From Ancylobacter gelatini (lineage in GTDB: Bacteria; Pseudomonadota; Alphaproteobacteria; Rhizobiales; Xanthobacteraceae), in the NCBI RefSeq assembly GCF_022601675.1, contig NZ_JAKVIL010000001.1, forward strand, positions 124,001 to 188,000: a stretch of DNA of 64,000 bases, written 5' to 3'. Below are positions 45,754-58,525 of the stretch, piece by piece. The first letter of the stretch is position 1; every line of letters begins with the position of its first letter. The position numbers and the translations under genes were made by a program. Below the pieces are notes generated by a model that was not told where the DNA came from, searched no databases, and saw only the letters and a program-made list of their open reading frames with translations.

Positions 45754-46167
45754 ATGCTGCAACCGAAGCGCACAAAGTTCCGCAAGCAGTTCAAGGGCCG
45801 CATCAACGGCACTGCGAAGGGCGGGACTGACCTCAATTTCGGCCAGTTTGGCCTGAAGGCGCTGGAACCCGAGCGGGTCACCGCTCGCCAGATCGAAGCC
45901 GCGCGCCGCGCGCTGACCCGTCACATGAAGCGTGCGGGCCGCGTGTGGATCCGGGTGTTCCCGGACGTGCCGGTGTCGTCGAAGCCGACCGAAGTCCGCA
46001 TGGGTAAGGGCAAGGGCGCTCCCGACTATTGGGCCGCCAAGGTCAAGCCCGGCCGTATCATGTTCGAGATCGATGGCGTGAGCCAGGAGATCGCCAAGGA
46101 AGCGTTGACGCTGGCCGCTGCGAAGCTGCCGATCAAGACGCGCTTCGTCGAACGTATCGTCGAGTGA
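45754..46167 (+). CDS. rplP: 50S ribosomal protein L16
   Basis: 137-residue L16: [20 protein letters not shown], with [20 protein letters not shown] and [20 protein letters not shown]; sits near the A-site tRNA. GGAATAAGAGG precedes the ATG. Standard length. Confidence 0.98.
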   Translation: MLQPKRTKFRKQFKGRINGTAKGGTDLNFGQFGLKALEPERVTARQIEAARRALTRHMKRAGRVWIRVFPDVPVSSKPTEVRMGKGKGAPDYWAAKVKPGRIMFEIDGVSQEIAKEALTLAAAKLPIKTRFVERIVE

Positions 46168-46178
46168 CGGGGGATATG

Positions 46179-46388
46179 ATGACTAAGGCTTCCGACATTC
46201 GGACCAAGACCGTCGACGAGCTGTCCGACGAGCTGCTGAAGCTCAAGAAGGAACAGTTCAACCTTCGCTTCCAGAAGGCGACGGGCCAGCTCGAGAACAC
46301 CGCGCGTGTGCGTCAGATCCGTCGCGATATCGCCCGGATCAAGACCGTTCAGGTGCAAAAGGCCGCTGTCGCGGCCCAGGCTAAGTGA
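46179..46388 (+). CDS. rpmC: 50S ribosomal protein L29
   Basis: 69-residue L29 near the exit tunnel: [20 protein letters not shown] with [20 protein letters not shown], the invariant core. Two ATGs are adjacent (46176, 46179). GGGGG ends at 46173, so the second has better spacing and is chosen. Confidence 0.95.
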   Translation: MTKASDIRTKTVDELSDELLKLKKEQFNLRFQKATGQLENTARVRQIRRDIARIKTVQVQKAAVAAQAK

Positions 46389-46398
46389 GGAGACAGCG

Positions 46399-46647
46399 AT
46401 GCCGAAGCGTTTGCTGCAGGGCGTCGTGGTGAGCGACAAGCAGGACAAGACCGTCGTGGTTCGTGTCGAGCGTCGTTTCACTCATCCGCTTCTGAAGAAG
46501 ACCGTCCGCCGTTCCAAGAAGTACCACGCCCATGACGAGGCGAACTCCTGGAAGGAAGGCGACACTGTGTGGATCGAGGAGCATCGCCCCTTGTCCAAGC
46601 TGAAGCACTGGATTGTTGTCCAGGGCGAGAAGCGGGTTGAAGTCTGA
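46399..46647 (+). CDS. rpsQ: 30S ribosomal protein S17
   Basis: 82-residue S17 (OB fold): [40 protein letters not shown] and [26 protein letters not shown] precedes the ATG. Confidence 0.97.
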   Translation: MPKRLLQGVVVSDKQDKTVVVRVERRFTHPLLKKTVRRSKKYHAHDEANSWKEGDTVWIEEHRPLSKLKHWIVVQGEKRVEV

Positions 46648-46719
46648 GCTTCCCGGCAACGGGGTTGAGGGTGCGCCGGTCTTACGGCAGCGCGCAATTT
46701 TACGAGAAATAGGTGCGTC

Positions 46720-47088
46720 ATGATCCAGATGCAGACCAATCTCGACGTGGCGGACAATTCCGGCGCGCGTCGCGTCATGTGCATCAAGGTGCTTGGCGGT
46801 TCAAAGCGTAAATATGCCCATGTCGGCGACATCATCGTGGTGTCGGTGAAGGAAGCTATTCCGCGTGGCCGCGTTAAGAAGGGCGACGTGATGAAGGCGG
46901 TCGTGGTTCGCACGGCCAAGGACATCCGGCGCGTTGACGGTACGGTTATCCGCTTCGATCGCAATGCGGCCGTGCTGATCAACAACAACAAGGAGCCGGT
47001 CGGCACGCGTATCTTCGGACCGGTTCCGCGCGAGCTGCGCGCGAAGAACCACATGAAGATCATCTCGCTGGCGCCGGAGGTGCTTTGA
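46720..47088 (+). CDS. rplN: 50S ribosomal protein L14
   Basis: 122-residue L14: [20 protein letters not shown] and the [20 protein letters not shown] signature. The stop overlaps the rplX ATG by one base (TTTGATG). A 72-bp gap from rpsQ marks the conventional S10/spc boundary, with no terminator seen. Confidence 0.98.
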   Translation: MIQMQTNLDVADNSGARRVMCIKVLGGSKRKYAHVGDIIVVSVKEAIPRGRVKKGDVMKAVVVRTAKDIRRVDGTVIRFDRNAAVLINNNKEPVGTRIFGPVPRELRAKNHMKIISLAPEVL

Positions 47089-47405
47089 TGGCCGCTAAGA
47101 TCAAGAAGGGCGACAAGGTTGTCGTCCTCGCCGGCCGCGACAAGGGCCGCACCGGCGAAGTGTTTGAAGTGCTTCCGAAGGACAACACCGCCAAGGTGCG
47201 CGGCGTGAACCTGGTGAAGCGTCATCAGCGGCAGACCGCGAACCAGGAAGGTGGGATTATCTCCAAGGAGGCTCCCATCCAACTGTCGAACATCGCGATT
47301 GCCGATCCGAAGGACGGCAAGCCGACCCGCGTCGGTTTCCTTGTGCAGGCGGACGGCACCAAGGTGCGCATCGCCAAGCGCTCGGGGGAGAAGATCGATG
47401 GCTGA
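47088..47405 (+). CDS. rplX: 50S ribosomal protein L24
   Basis: 105-residue L24: [20 protein letters not shown] (KOW motif), then [20 protein letters not shown]. It starts at ATG 47088 within the rplN stop and overlaps rplE by 8 bp. Confidence 0.97.
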   Translation: MAAKIKKGDKVVVLAGRDKGRTGEVFEVLPKDNTAKVRGVNLVKRHQRQTANQEGGIISKEAPIQLSNIAIADPKDGKPTRVGFLVQADGTKVRIAKRSGEKIDG

Positions 47406-47958
47406 GACCAACTACACCCCGCGCATGAAGGCTCATTATGAGTCCGTCGTGCGCCAGGCCATGATCGAGCAGTTCGGCTACAAGAACCCCATGGAAGTGC
47501 CGACGATCGAGAAGATCGTCATCAACATGGGCGTGGGCGAAGCCACCGCCGACACCAAGAAGGTGCAGACCGCCGCTGGCGATCTCGCGCTGATCGCCGG
47601 CCAGAGGCCGGTTGTCACGCGTGCCCGGCAGGCGATCTCGAACTTCAAGCTGCGCGAGAACCAGCCGGTCGGCGCGAAGGTCACCCTTCGCAAGACCCGC
47701 ATGTACGAGTTCGTCGACCGTCTCGTGAACATCGCGCTGCCCCGCGTGCGCGATTTCCGCGGCCTGAACCCCAAGAGCTTCGATGGCCGCGGCAATTATG
47801 CCCTGGGCATCAAGGAGCATATCGTGTTCCCGGAGATCAACTACGACAAGGTTGATCAGATGTGGGGCATGGACATCATTGTCGTGACGACGGCGAAGAC
47901 CGACGACGAGGCGCGCGCGCTTCTGAAGGCCTTCAATTTCCCGTTCATCGCGAAGTAA
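47398..47958 (+). CDS. rplE: 50S ribosomal protein L5
   Basis: 186-residue L5, 5S rRNA binder: [39 protein letters not shown] and [20 protein letters not shown] at the end. The start lies 8 bp inside rplX; GGGGGAGAAG is the ribosome site. Confidence 0.98.
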   Translation: MAETNYTPRMKAHYESVVRQAMIEQFGYKNPMEVPTIEKIVINMGVGEATADTKKVQTAAGDLALIAGQRPVVTRARQAISNFKLRENQPVGAKVTLRKTRMYEFVDRLVNIALPRVRDFRGLNPKSFDGRGNYALGIKEHIVFPEINYDKVDQMWGMDIIVVTTAKTDDEARALLKAFNFPFIAK

Positions 47959-48015
47959 GCATCCCCTTCCGGCTGTGGGGCGGGAGCCCCAAACGCGGAG
48001 ACTAGGAGCAAGACC

Positions 48016-48321
48016 ATGGCTAAGAAAAGCGCGGTCGAGAAGAACGAACACCGCCGGAAGCTCGCCAAGAGCTATGCCGGCCGGCGTTCGCGTCTCAAGG
48101 CCCTCGTGAGTAACAAGGAACTGCCGATCGAGGAGCGCTTCGCGGCGGTTCTCAAGCTGGCGCAGCTGCCCCGCAATTCGGCGCAGGTCCGCGTTCGCAA
48201 CCGTTGCGAAGTGACCGGTCGTCCGCGTGCGTATTACCGCAAGCTCAAGATGTCGCGTATCGCGCTCCGTGAGCTGGGCTCGCAGGGCCAGGTGCCCGGT
48301 CTTGTCAAGTCGAGCTGGTGA
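48016..48321 (+). CDS. rpsN: 30S ribosomal protein S14 (zinc-independent type)
   Basis: 101-residue S14: [20 protein letters not shown], with [20 protein letters not shown] at the 16S-binding end. It lacks the two CxxC pairs of zinc-binding S14 and has the long form's extra loop, the usual proteobacterial type. Confidence 0.98.
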   Translation: MAKKSAVEKNEHRRKLAKSYAGRRSRLKALVSNKELPIEERFAAVLKLAQLPRNSAQVRVRNRCEVTGRPRAYYRKLKMSRIALRELGSQGQVPGLVKSSW

Positions 48322-48334
48322 GGAGGGCTGATCC

Positions 48335-48733
48335 ATGTCTACCACTGATCCGATCAGCGACCTGATCACCCGCATCCGCAATGCGCAGATGCGTCGCAAG
48401 GAAAAGATCTCGACCCCCGGCTCGCGTCTGCGTGCGTCGGTGCTGGACGTTCTGACCGCCGAGGGCTTCATTCGGGGCTACAGCGCGTCGGAGCCGGTCA
48501 ATGGCCGTTCCGAGTTCGAGATCGAGCTCAAGTACTATGATGGCGAGCCGGTGATCCGCGAGATTTCTCGCGTGTCCAAGCCTGGCCGCCGGGTCTATTC
48601 GTCCGTCAAGACCCTTCCCCGCGTCGCCAACGGTCTCGGCGTCGCTGTCGTCTCCACGCCGCAGGGCGTGATGGCGGACCACGAAGCCCGCGACAAGAAC
48701 GTGGGCGGCGAGGTCCTCTTCACGGTCTTCTGA
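48335..48733 (+). CDS. rpsH: 30S ribosomal protein S8
   Basis: 132-residue S8: [20 protein letters not shown] and the C-terminal [20 protein letters not shown]. In E. coli it represses the spc operon. GAGGAGGGCTG precedes the ATG. Confidence 0.98.
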   Translation: MSTTDPISDLITRIRNAQMRRKEKISTPGSRLRASVLDVLTAEGFIRGYSASEPVNGRSEFEIELKYYDGEPVIREISRVSKPGRRVYSSVKTLPRVANGLGVAVVSTPQGVMADHEARDKNVGGEVLFTVF

Positions 48734-48754
48734 TCGGAGAGGGAGAGAGAGCAC

Positions 48755-49288
48755 ATGTCCAAGATCGGCAAAGCCCCCATTACCGTTCCCGCCGGCGTCA
48801 CCGCCTCGGTTGACGGACAGACTGTGAAAGTAAAGGGCCCCAAGGGCGCCCTGGAAGTCACGATCGTCGAAGAAATCGGTGCGACCCTCGAGAACGGGGT
48901 CCTCGAATTCAAACCGCGCGGCGAGACCAACCGCCACCGTGCGATGTGGGGCCTGTCCCGCACGCTGGTGTCGAACATCGTCGAAGGCGTGACCAAGGGC
49001 TTCGAAAAGAAGCTCGAGATCAACGGCGTCGGCTATCGCGCCGCGGTGCAGGGCAAGAACCTGAACCTCGCGCTCGGCTACAGCCACGACGTGGTCTACG
49101 CGATCCCGGAAGGTATCCAGATCGTGACGCCGAAGCCGACGGAAATCGTCGTGTCCGGCATCGACCGTCAGAAGGTCGGTCAGGTCGCCGCCGAAATCCG
49201 CGAGTATCGCGGCCCCGAGCCCTATAAGGGCAAGGGCGTCAAGTACGCTGGCGAGTTCATCTTCCGCAAGGAAGGCAAGAAGAAGTAA
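48755..49288 (+). CDS. rplF: 50S ribosomal protein L6
   Basis: 177-residue L6: [20 protein letters not shown], two repeated alpha/beta domains, ending [20 protein letters not shown]. It lies by the factor-binding site. GGAGAGGGAGAGAG precedes the ATG. Confidence 0.98.
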   Translation: MSKIGKAPITVPAGVTASVDGQTVKVKGPKGALEVTIVEEIGATLENGVLEFKPRGETNRHRAMWGLSRTLVSNIVEGVTKGFEKKLEINGVGYRAAVQGKNLNLALGYSHDVVYAIPEGIQIVTPKPTEIVVSGIDRQKVGQVAAEIREYRGPEPYKGKGVKYAGEFIFRKEGKKK

Positions 49289-49300
49289 CGGAACTGGAAA

Positions 49301-49663
49301 ATGGCACAGCATCAGGACGCTACCGAGCGCCGTAAGGCGCGTGTCCGTCGGGCGATCCGCTCGACGGCGAACGGGCGGCCGCGCCTTTCGGTGCATCGTT
49401 CGTCGAAGCACATCTATGCGCAGATCATTGACGATGCGAAGGGCGTGACCATCGCCGCCGCATCGTCCCTTGAGAAGGATCTGCGGGGCAGCCTCAAGAC
49501 CGGCGCGGACGTCGCGGCGGCCCAGGCTATCGGCAAGCTCGTGGCGGAACGTGCCGTCGCGGCCGGCGTGAAGGACGTGGTCTTCGACCGCGGCGCCTTC
49601 ATCTATCACGGCCGCGTCAAGGCCCTCGCCGAAGCCGCCCGCGAGGGCGGCCTCAACTTCTGA
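49301..49663 (+). CDS. rplR: 50S ribosomal protein L18
   Basis: 120-residue L18, 5S rRNA binder: [20 protein letters not shown] and [20 protein letters not shown], ending EGGLNF. It follows rplF after 12 bp. Standard length. Confidence 0.98.
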   Translation: MAQHQDATERRKARVRRAIRSTANGRPRLSVHRSSKHIYAQIIDDAKGVTIAAASSLEKDLRGSLKTGADVAAAQAIGKLVAERAVAAGVKDVVFDRGAFIYHGRVKALAEAAREGGLNF

Positions 49664-49703
49664 TCACGAGCGGGATCCCCCGCAGAACTACGAGGATAAG
49701 ATC

Positions 49704-50255
49704 ATGGCTCGTGAACGTGAGCGTGAACGCGAGGATCGCGACAACACGTTCGTGGACAAGCTGGTCCACATCAACCGTGTTGCCAAGGTTGTTAAGGGCG
49801 GCCGTCGTTTCGGTTTCGCCGCCCTGGTCGTCGTCGGCGACCAGAAGGGCCGCGTCGGCTTCGGCCACGGCAAGGCCCGCGAAGTGCCGGAAGCCATCCG
49901 CAAGGCCACGGAAGCCGCCAAGCGCGCGCTGATCCGCGTGCCGCTGCGCGAAGGCCGTACCCTGCATCATGACGTGCACGGCCATCACGGCGCCGGCAAG
50001 GTCGTGCTGCGCGCGGCTCCGGCCGGTACCGGCATCATCGCTGGCGGCCCGATGCGCGCCGTCTTCGAGACGCTCGGCATGCAGGACGTGGTGGCGAAGT
50101 CGTTCGGCTCGTCCAACCCGTACAACATGGTCCGCGCGACCTTCGACGCCCTGAAGAACCAGGACAGCCCGCGCCTCGTCGCGGCGCGCCGGAGCCTCAA
50201 GGTGTCGCAGCTTCAGTCGCGCCGTCGCGTCGACGACGCCGAAGCGACCGACTGA
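49704..50255 (+). CDS. rpsE: 30S ribosomal protein S5
   Basis: 183-residue S5: an Arg/Glu-rich leader ([10 protein letters not shown]), [20 protein letters not shown] and [20 protein letters not shown]. It works at the mRNA entry with S3 and S4 (rpsD is not in this window). GAGGATAAGATC precedes the ATG. Confidence 0.98.
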   Translation: MAREREREREDRDNTFVDKLVHINRVAKVVKGGRRFGFAALVVVGDQKGRVGFGHGKAREVPEAIRKATEAAKRALIRVPLREGRTLHHDVHGHHGAGKVVLRAAPAGTGIIAGGPMRAVFETLGMQDVVAKSFGSSNPYNMVRATFDALKNQDSPRLVAARRSLKVSQLQSRRRVDDAEATD

Positions 50256-50267
50256 TAGGAGCGCATC

Positions 50268-50456
50268 ATGGCGAACGCTAACCAGATCACCGTCGAGCAG
50301 ACCGGCAGCCCGATCCGCCGTCCGGGCGAGCAGCGGGCGACCCTCATCGGTCTCGGCCTTAATAAGCTCGGGCGTCGTTCGACGCTCGAAGACACCCCCG
50401 CCGTGCGTGGCATGATCTTCAAGGTCCGCCACCTGGTGCGCGTCGTCGAAGCGTGA
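50268..50456 (+). CDS. rpmD: 50S ribosomal protein L30
   Basis: 62-residue L30: [20 protein letters not shown], then [20 protein letters not shown] and [15 protein letters not shown]. Intact; 12 bp after rpsE. Confidence 0.97.
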   Translation: MANANQITVEQTGSPIRRPGEQRATLIGLGLNKLGRRSTLEDTPAVRGMIFKVRHLVRVVEA

Positions 50457-50478
50457 CGACGGGCGAAGGAGACAGGCG

Positions 50479-50970
50479 ATGAGCAGCCTCAACGGCATTA
50501 AGGACAACGAAGGCGCGCGCAAGAAGCGCATGCGCGTCGGTCGTGGCATCGGTTCGGGCAAGGGCAAGACCGGCGGCCGGGGCGTGAAGGGTCAGACCTC
50601 CCGCACCGGCGTCGCGATCAAGGGTTTCGAGGGCGGCCAGATGCCGCTGCATCGTCGCCTGCCCAAGCGCGGCTTCAACAATATCTTCGCGCTGGACTGG
50701 AACGAGGTCACCCTCGGCCGCATCCAGACCGCGATCGAGGCCGGCAAGCTCGACGCTTCCGCGACGGTCGATCAGGCCGCGCTGGTGGCTTCCGGCGTGC
50801 TGCGCCGCGCCAAGGCCGGCGTGCGCGTGCTGGGCTCGGGCGAGCTGAAGGCCAAGGTCAAGCTTGAAGTGGCTCATGCCACCAAGTCGGCCGTGGAAGC
50901 GATCGAGAAGGCCGGCGGCACTGTGACGCTGCTCGCGTCGAAGGCCGAGGCTGGCGAAACGGCGGCCTGA
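50479..50970 (+). CDS. rplO: 50S ribosomal protein L15
   Basis: 163-residue L15: a Gly/Lys/Arg-rich N-terminal arm ([20 protein letters not shown]), [20 protein letters not shown] and an Ala/Lys-rich end. GAAGGAGACAG precedes the ATG. Confidence 0.98.
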   Translation: MSSLNGIKDNEGARKKRMRVGRGIGSGKGKTGGRGVKGQTSRTGVAIKGFEGGQMPLHRRLPKRGFNNIFALDWNEVTLGRIQTAIEAGKLDASATVDQAALVASGVLRRAKAGVRVLGSGELKAKVKLEVAHATKSAVEAIEKAGGTVTLLASKAEAGETAA

Positions 50971-51024
50971 GGATTACCTCAGGCCTAGACTACCTTTCAG
51001 GGCATCAAGTGAGGAGCGAGCCAT

Positions 51025-52356
51025 ATGGCCTCCGCAGCGGAACAACTCGCGGCAAACCTCAATTTCGGTGCTCTCGCAAAAGCTGATGAACTCAAGAAGC
51101 GCATCTGGTTTACGCTGGGTGCGCTTCTCGTGTATCGGCTTGGCACCTACATCCCTATGCCGGGCATCAACCCGGACGCGCTTGCCGACGTATTCCGCAC
51201 GGCGCAGCAGGGCATTATCGGCCTGTTCAACATGTTCTCGGGCGGCGCGGTGTCGCGCATGGCGATCTTTGCCCTGAACATCATGCCGTACATCTCCGCC
51301 TCCATCATCATTCAGCTGCTGACGACCGTCTCCCCGACGCTCGAGGCGCTGAAGAAGGAAGGCGAGGCCGGCCGCAAGACGATCAACCAGTACACGCGCT
51401 ACCTCACCGTAGTGCTCGCCGTCTTCCAGTCCTACGGCATCGCCGTCGGCCTTGAGGGTTCGGGCGCCGTGGTTTCGGATCCGGGCTGGTTCTTCCGCAT
51501 CTCCACCGTGATCACCCTGACCGGCGGCACGATGTTCCTGATGTGGCTCGGCGAACAGATCACCTCGCGTGGCATTGGCAACGGTATCTCGCTGATCATC
51601 TTCGCGGGCATCGTGGCCGAACTCCCGTCGGCGATGATCAATACGCTGGAGCTCGGCCGTCAGGGCGCGCTGTCCACGGGCCTGATCCTGGCCGTTCTGC
51701 TGATGGCGGTCGCGGTGATCATGTTCATCGTGTTCGTCGAGCGCGCCCAGCGTCGGCTGCTGATCCAGTATCCGAAGCGCCAGGTCGGCAACAAGGTGTA
51801 TGAGGGCCAGTCCTCGCATCTGCCACTGAAGCTGAACACCTCGGGCGTCATCCCGCCGATCTTCGCGTCGTCGCTGCTGTTGATCCCGACCACGGTCGCG
51901 AGCTTCACGCAGGGTTCGGGACCGGCGTGGCTGACCACCGTGACCACGCTGATCGGCCACGGCCAGCCGCTGTTCATGCTGCTCTATGTGCTGTTGATCG
52001 TGTTCTTCTGCTTCTTCTACACCGCGATCGTGTTCAATCCCACAGAGACCGCCGACAACCTCAAGAAGCATGGTGGCTTTATCCCGGGCATCCGGCCGGG
52101 CGAGCGTACCGCTGAGTATATCGACTATGTGCTGACTCGCATCACCGTCCTCGGTGCGGCTTACCTTGCGATCGTCTGCCTGTTCCCGGAGATCCTGATT
52201 TCCTATGCGGCGGTGCCTTTCTACTTCGGCGGCACCTCCCTGCTCATCGTGGTGAGCGTGACGATGGATACCGTGGCGCAAGTGCAGGGGCATTTGCTGG
52301 CCCATCAGTATGAGGGGCTGGTCAAGAAGGCAAAGCTCAGGGGGAAGCGTCGATGA
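51025..52356 (+). CDS. secY: Preprotein translocase subunit SecY
   Basis: 443-residue, ten-helix channel core. Plug/helix-2 region [27 protein letters not shown]-type segment ([20 protein letters not shown]), [13 protein letters not shown] and the cytosolic C4-C5 loops that bind SecA and ribosomes ([34 protein letters not shown]) are present. GAGGAGCGAG precedes ATG 51025. Its stop overlaps the adk start (ATGA). Confidence 0.98.
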   Translation: MASAAEQLAANLNFGALAKADELKKRIWFTLGALLVYRLGTYIPMPGINPDALADVFRTAQQGIIGLFNMFSGGAVSRMAIFALNIMPYISASIIIQLLTTVSPTLEALKKEGEAGRKTINQYTRYLTVVLAVFQSYGIAVGLEGSGAVVSDPGWFFRISTVITLTGGTMFLMWLGEQITSRGIGNGISLIIFAGIVAELPSAMINTLELGRQGALSTGLILAVLLMAVAVIMFIVFVERAQRRLLIQYPKRQVGNKVYEGQSSHLPLKLNTSGVIPPIFASSLLLIPTTVASFTQGSGPAWLTTVTTLIGHGQPLFMLLYVLLIVFFCFFYTAIVFNPTETADNLKKHGGFIPGIRPGERTAEYIDYVLTRITVLGAAYLAIVCLFPEILISYAAVPFYFGGTSLLIVVSVTMDTVAQVQGHLLAHQYEGLVKKAKLRGKRR

Positions 52357-52937
52357 GGTTGATTCTGCTCGGGCCGCCTGGGGCGGGCAAGGGCACGCAG
52401 GCGCAGCGTCTGGTCGCCCGGCATGGGATCGTCCAGCTCTCGACGGGGGATATGCTGCGCGAGGCGGTTCGTGACGGAACGCCGGTCGGTCTCAAGGCCA
52501 AGGCCGTGATGGATGCCGGGCAGCTGGTGTCGGACGACATCGTGATCGGGATCATCTCTGACCGAATCGACCAGGCGGATGCCGCCAAGGGCTTCATCCT
52601 CGACGGTTTCCCGCGCACCGTGGCCCAGGCGGAGGCGCTCGACCGCATCCTTGCCGAGAAGGGCCTCAAGCTCGACGCGGTGATCGAGTTCAAGGTCGAT
52701 CAGGAGAAGTTGGTCGGCCGCATCATGCAGCGTGCTCGCGAGGCCGCCGAGCGCGGCGAGCCGGTGCGCAAGGATGACGATCCGGAAATCTTCAAGACCC
52801 GCCTTGAAGCCTTCAACCGCGATACCGCGGTCGTTGGGCCCTATTACGAGGCCCACGGGCTTCTGGTTCCTGTCGATGGCATGCGCCCGATCGACGAGGT
52901 TGAACAGGCGATTTCCCAGGTTCTGGAGACGGCCTGA
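52353..52937 (+). CDS. adk: Adenylate kinase
   Basis: 194-residue AMP kinase: P-loop [17 protein letters not shown]-binding [10 protein letters not shown] and [16 protein letters not shown] start [13 protein letters not shown]. The LID is short and lacks the four-Cys zinc motif. It makes ADP from AMP and ATP. Translationally coupled to secY by a 4-bp overlap, the usual order. Confidence 0.97.
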   Translation: MRLILLGPPGAGKGTQAQRLVARHGIVQLSTGDMLREAVRDGTPVGLKAKAVMDAGQLVSDDIVIGIISDRIDQADAAKGFILDGFPRTVAQAEALDRILAEKGLKLDAVIEFKVDQEKLVGRIMQRAREAAERGEPVRKDDDPEIFKTRLEAFNRDTAVVGPYYEAHGLLVPVDGMRPIDEVEQAISQVLETA

Positions 52938-52958
52938 GGGACGTTGGCGCTGCGGCGC

Positions 52959-52987
52959 TTGACATGGAGCGGGAATCGCTCTATGTG
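52959..52987 (+). promoter_or_regulatory. Promoter for rpsM-rpsK-rpoA-rplQ
   Basis: CTTGACA with TTGACA at 52959-52964, a 17-nt spacer and TATGTG at 52982-52987, in the 193-bp gap after adk. About 60 nt downstream a long hairpin (CCCCGC at 53056-53061 with GCGGGG at 53093-53098) may be an r-protein leader. Confidence 0.7.
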
Positions 52988-53130
52988 CCGCGCTTCACTT
53001 AAGCGAGCGTCGCCGATCGACATCATTCGCAGATGTCGATCGGTTGCGCACGTAACCCCGCAAGGGCCGGCCTCCACCGGACGCGGGGCTCATTTATCAC
53101 CGGCTTGTCCGGTCTACATGGAGACGGCTC

Positions 53131-53499
53131 GTGGCCCGTATCGCAGGCGTAAACATTCCGACCAACAAGCGCGTGATCATCGCGCTTCAGTACATCCACG
53201 GCATCGGCGCGAAGTTCGCGTCCGAGATCGTCGAGAAGGTCGGCATTCCGGCCGAGCGTCGCGTGAACCAGCTCACCGACCAGGAAGTGCTTCAGATCCG
53301 CGAAGCCATCGATCGCGACTACCTCGTCGAGGGCGATCTGCGTCGCGAAGTCTCGATGAACATCAAGCGCCTGATGGACCTCGGTTGCTATCGCGGCCTG
53401 CGCCATCGTCGCGGCCTGCCGGTGCGCGGCCAGCGCACCCACACCAATGCGCGCACCCGCAAGGGTCCCGCCAAGGCGATCGCCGGCAAGAAGAAGTGA
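53131..53499 (+). CDS. rpsM: 30S ribosomal protein S13
   Basis: 122-residue S13 with a GTG start: [20 protein letters not shown] after Val/fMet, then [33 protein letters not shown] lies upstream. It forms 30S-head bridges and contacts P-site tRNA with its tail. Confidence 0.98.
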   Translation: MARIAGVNIPTNKRVIIALQYIHGIGAKFASEIVEKVGIPAERRVNQLTDQEVLQIREAIDRDYLVEGDLRREVSMNIKRLMDLGCYRGLRHRRGLPVRGQRTHTNARTRKGPAKAIAGKKK

Positions 53500-53615
53500 G
53501 GCGGGCGGGCGTCGCGCCCGCTCTCCACCCCGGCGGCCACGGCTGCCGGTTTCGCACGACAATTATTGTCCCGAGCGCCTGGCATCACGGGCGCGTCTGA
53601 AGGATCGAGAGTTTT

Positions 53616-54005
53616 ATGGCTAAGGAAGCTACCCGCGTTAAACGCCGCGAGCGCAAGAACATCGCGTCCGGCGTTGCCCATGTGAACGCGTCGTTCAACA
53701 ACACCATGATCACCATCACCGACGCGCAGGGCAACACCATTGCCTGGTCCTCGGCTGGTGCCATGGGCTTCAAGGGTTCGCGCAAGTCCACCCCCTATGC
53801 GGCGCAGGTTGCCGCTGAGGATTGCGCCCGCAAGGCGGCCGAGCACGGCATGCGCACCATCGAGGTCGAGGTCTCCGGCCCCGGTTCCGGTCGTGAGTCG
53901 GCTCTGCGCGCCTTCCAGGCGGCGGGCTTCATGGTGACGTCGATCCGCGACGTGACCCCGATCCCGCACAATGGTTGCCGTCCGCGCAAGCGTCGGCGCG
54001 TCTGA
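53616..54005 (+). CDS. rpsK: 30S ribosomal protein S11
   Basis: 129-residue S11: basic leader [20 protein letters not shown], then [20 protein letters not shown] and the end [18 protein letters not shown]. Platform protein with S7. A 116-bp gap follows rpsM. Confidence 0.98.
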   Translation: MAKEATRVKRRERKNIASGVAHVNASFNNTMITITDAQGNTIAWSSAGAMGFKGSRKSTPYAAQVAAEDCARKAAEHGMRTIEVEVSGPGSGRESALRAFQAAGFMVTSIRDVTPIPHNGCRPRKRRRV

Positions 54006-54132
54006 CGCAGTTTCAATCCCGCGACGCTCGTCGTCGCGGGGCCGCCGCGTTTGGCATTCGCTCCCGCCGCAGGGTGGGGATGGCGCCGCCGGGTGAAGGT
54101 TCCGGGCGCTGTCGCAAGCAAGGGTGACCCAA

Positions 54133-55149
54133 GTGATTCAGAAGAACTGGCAAGAGCTGATCAAGCCCGAGAAGCTCGAAGTTGCCGTGGGCAGCGATCC
54201 CAAGCGCCTCGCGACGGTCGTCGCCGAGCCGCTGGAGCGCGGCTTCGGCCAGACGCTCGGCAATGCGCTTCGTCGTATTCTCCTGTCCTCGCTCCAGGGC
54301 GCGGCGGTGACGTCTGTCCACATTGACGGCGTGCTGCACGAGTTCTCCTCGATCCCGGGCGTTCGCGAGGACGTGACCGACATCATCCTCAACATCAAGG
54401 ACATCGCCATCAAGATGGCTGGCGATGGCCCGAAGCGGATGGTGGTCAAGAAGCAGGGCCCCGGCATCGTTACCGCCGGCGACATCCAGACCGTGGGCGA
54501 TGTTCAGGTGCTGAACCCCGAGCTGGTGCTGTGCACCCTCGACGACGGCGCCGAGATCCGCATGGAGTTCACGGTCGACACGGGCAAGGGCTATGTTGCC
54601 TCCGACCGCAATCGTCCGGAAGATGCGCCGATCGGCCTTATCCCGGTCGATAGCCTGTATTCCCCGGTCAAGAAGGTCTCCTACAAGGTCGAGAACACCC
54701 GTGAGGGCCAGATTCTCGACTATGACAAGCTGACCATGACCATCGAGACCAACGGCTCGATCAGCCCGGAAGATGCGCTGGCCTATGCCGCTCGCATCCT
54801 CCAGGATCAGCTCGAAATCTTCGTGAATTTCGAGGAGCCGAAGCGCGAGACCGAAAGCCCTGCGATGCAGGAGCTTCCGTTCAACCCCGCGCTGCTGAAG
54901 AAGGTGGACGAACTGGAGCTTTCGGTCCGTTCCGCCAACTGCCTGAAGAACGACAACATCGTCTATATCGGCGACCTGATCCAGAAGACCGAGGCGGAGA
55001 TGCTCCGTACCCCGAACTTCGGCCGCAAGTCGCTGAACGAGATCAAGGAAGTTCTCGCCTCCATGGGGCTGCACCTCGGCATGGAAGTGCCGGGCTGGCC
55101 GCCGGAGAACATCGAGGATCTCGCCAAGCGGTTCGAAGATCACTACTGA
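54133..55149 (+). CDS. rpoA: DNA-directed RNA polymerase subunit alpha
   Basis: 338-residue alpha subunit. The N-terminal domain ([40 protein letters not shown]) dimerises and nucleates RNA polymerase; the C-terminal domain ([20 protein letters not shown], then [20 protein letters not shown]) binds UP elements and activators. GTG 54133 gives the rhizobial start (V)[11 protein letters not shown] and has AAGGG 8-9 nt upstream. A GTG at 54124 would add three residues without a ribosome site. Confidence 0.97.
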   Translation: MIQKNWQELIKPEKLEVAVGSDPKRLATVVAEPLERGFGQTLGNALRRILLSSLQGAAVTSVHIDGVLHEFSSIPGVREDVTDIILNIKDIAIKMAGDGPKRMVVKKQGPGIVTAGDIQTVGDVQVLNPELVLCTLDDGAEIRMEFTVDTGKGYVASDRNRPEDAPIGLIPVDSLYSPVKKVSYKVENTREGQILDYDKLTMTIETNGSISPEDALAYAARILQDQLEIFVNFEEPKRETESPAMQELPFNPALLKKVDELELSVRSANCLKNDNIVYIGDLIQKTEAEMLRTPNFGRKSLNEIKEVLASMGLHLGMEVPGWPPENIEDLAKRFEDHY

Positions 55150-55221
55150 GCATTCGCGCGGCGTTCGAGCCGCTAGTCCCTTATCCCGGCTCGAAAGCCG
55201 CCGCATTTTAGGAAATTCGCC

Positions 55222-55647
55222 ATGAACCACGGCAAGACCTATCGCCGGTTCAACCGGACCGCCGAACACCGCAAGGCCATGTTTGCCAACATGGCTCAGG
55301 CGCTCCTGACCCATGAGCAGATCGTCACCACCCTGCCGAAGGCCAAGGACCTTCGCCCGGTGGTCGAGAAGCTGATCACCCTCGGCAAGCGCGGCGGCCT
55401 TCATGCCCGCCGTCAGGCTATCGCGGAAGTGCGCGACGTGGCCGTGGTGCGCAAGCTGTTCGACGTGATCGGCCCGCGCTACAAGGAGCGCAATGGCGGC
55501 TATATCCGCATCATCAAGGCGGGCTTCCGTCATGGTGATTCGGCCGCCATCGCCGTGATCGAACTGGTGGATCGCGATGAGTCGGCCAAGGGCGCGGCGG
55601 ACCTCGCCCGCCACGAGGCCACCAAGAGCGAGGAAGTCGCGGCCTGA
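55222..55647 (+). CDS. rplQ: 50S ribosomal protein L17
   Basis: 141-residue L17: [20 protein letters not shown], then [20 protein letters not shown] and [20 protein letters not shown]. It closes the alpha operon and is followed by a UUCG-loop terminator. Confidence 0.98.
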   Translation: MNHGKTYRRFNRTAEHRKAMFANMAQALLTHEQIVTTLPKAKDLRPVVEKLITLGKRGGLHARRQAIAEVRDVAVVRKLFDVIGPRYKERNGGYIRIIKAGFRHGDSAAIAVIELVDRDESAKGAADLARHEATKSEEVAA

Positions 55648-55684
55648 TCGGCGGCGATTGCTCGTCACACCACGAATTTGAAAA

Positions 55685-55709
55685 GGGCGGCCTTCGGGTC
55701 GCCCTTTTT
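55685..55709 (+). terminator. Rho-independent terminator after rplQ
   Basis: GGGCGGCC (55685-55692) pairs with GGTCGCCC (55697-55704, one G-U) across a TTCG tetraloop, followed by TTTTT and preceded by AAAA. Confidence 0.92.
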
Positions 55710-55780
55710 CGTTGTCCGGAGTGGCTGTGCGCGTCACGGCTGCCCTTTCTCCGCCATCGGGCGAGGTTTATATCTTCGCC

Positions 55781-57202
<1,422 letters not shown>

Positions 57203-57205
57203 GGC

Positions 57206-58525
57206 GTGTCCGATCTTTTCGCTTCGGCCGGTCTGGATAACGCGGCACCGCGGCCGCTGGCGGACCGGCTGCGCCCGCAGCAACTCTCCGAGGTGGTCGG
57301 GCAGGAGCACCTGACCGGGCCAGACGGCATGCTGACCCGGATGATCACCAATCACGCGCTCGGCTCGCTGGTGTTCTGGGGCCCCCCCGGCACCGGCAAG
57401 ACCACGGTGGCGCGGCTGCTGGCGCGGCAGACCGATCTGCATTTCGAGCAGATTTCCGCGATCTTCACCGGCGTCGCCGACTTAAAAAAGGTGTTCGAGG
57501 CCGCGCGCGGGCGCCGGGCGATCGGGCAGGGCACGCTGCTGTTCGTGGATGAGATTCACCGCTTCAACCGCGCCCAGCAGGACAGTTTCCTGCCGGTGAT
57601 GGAAGACGGCACGGTGACGCTGATCGGCGCGACGACCGAAAATCCGTCTTTCGAGCTCAACGCGGCGCTGCTTTCGCGCGCGCGTGTCCTCGTGTTCAAA
57701 CCGCTGGATGCTGCCGCCATCGAGGGCCTGCTGGAGCGCGCCGAGGCGCTGGAGGGGCGGCGGCTTCCCATCGATGCGGAGGCCCGCTCCGCGCTGGCCG
57801 GGATGGCGGACGGCGACGGGCGCTATCTTCTCGGTCTGGTCGAGGAACTGCTCTCGCTGCCGCCGGGGCCGGACCTCGATGTCGCGGCGCTCGCCGCGAC
57901 CATGCAGAAGCGCGCACCAGTCTACGATAAGGGGCAGGACGAGCATTACAATCTGCTGAGCTGCTTCCACAAGAGCCTGCGCGGCTCGGATGCCAGCGCG
58001 GCGATGTACTGGGCGGCGCGCATGATCGTGGGTGGCGAGGACCCCGGCACGATCTTCCGCCGGCTGTGCTGCGCGGCGTCCGAGGATGTCGGCATGGCCG
58101 ACCCGCAGGCCATGCCGCAGGTGGTGGCGGCATGGACGGCGTTTGAGAGAGTGGGCTGGCCGGAAGGGCGGCTGTTCCTGGCGCAGGCCATCGCCTATGT
58201 CGCGACCGCTCCGAAATCGAACGCGTCCTATTCCGCCTTCAACGCCGCCATGGCGCTGGCGCAGAAGACCGGCTCGCTGCAGCCGCCCCGGCACATTCTC
58301 AATGCGCCGACCAAGCTGATGAAGGATCTCGGCTACCACGCCGGCTATCAATATGATCACGACTACCCGGACGCCTATGCCGGGCAGAGCTTTTTCCCGG
58401 ACGAGCTGGCGCCGGACGGCCATCTCGACCTCTACCGGCCCAATGAGCGCGGCTTTGAGCGCGAGGTGAAGAAGCGGCTCGATTATTGGGCGCGGCTGCG
58501 CGCGGAAAGGCGGGGCAAGGAATGA
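57206..58525 (+). CDS. rarA: Replication-associated recombination protein RarA (MgsA)
   Basis: 439-residue AAA+ clamp-loader-like ATPase with GTG start: [20 protein letters not shown], Walker [10 protein letters not shown], Walker [12 protein letters not shown], sensor [19 protein letters not shown], and the C-terminal tetramerisation domain ([20 protein letters not shown]). RarA acts at stalled replication forks and unwinds duplex ends. The frame starts 3 bp after the protease stop, and its stop overlaps the fluC start. Confidence 0.96.
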   Translation: MSDLFASAGLDNAAPRPLADRLRPQQLSEVVGQEHLTGPDGMLTRMITNHALGSLVFWGPPGTGKTTVARLLARQTDLHFEQISAIFTGVADLKKVFEAARGRRAIGQGTLLFVDEIHRFNRAQQDSFLPVMEDGTVTLIGATTENPSFELNAALLSRARVLVFKPLDAAAIEGLLERAEALEGRRLPIDAEARSALAGMADGDGRYLLGLVEELLSLPPGPDLDVAALAATMQKRAPVYDKGQDEHYNLLSCFHKSLRGSDASAAMYWAARMIVGGEDPGTIFRRLCCAASEDVGMADPQAMPQVVAAWTAFERVGWPEGRLFLAQAIAYVATAPKSNASYSAFNAAMALAQKTGSLQPPRHILNAPTKLMKDLGYHAGYQYDHDYPDAYAGQSFFPDELAPDGHLDLYRPNERGFEREVKKRLDYWARLRAERRGKE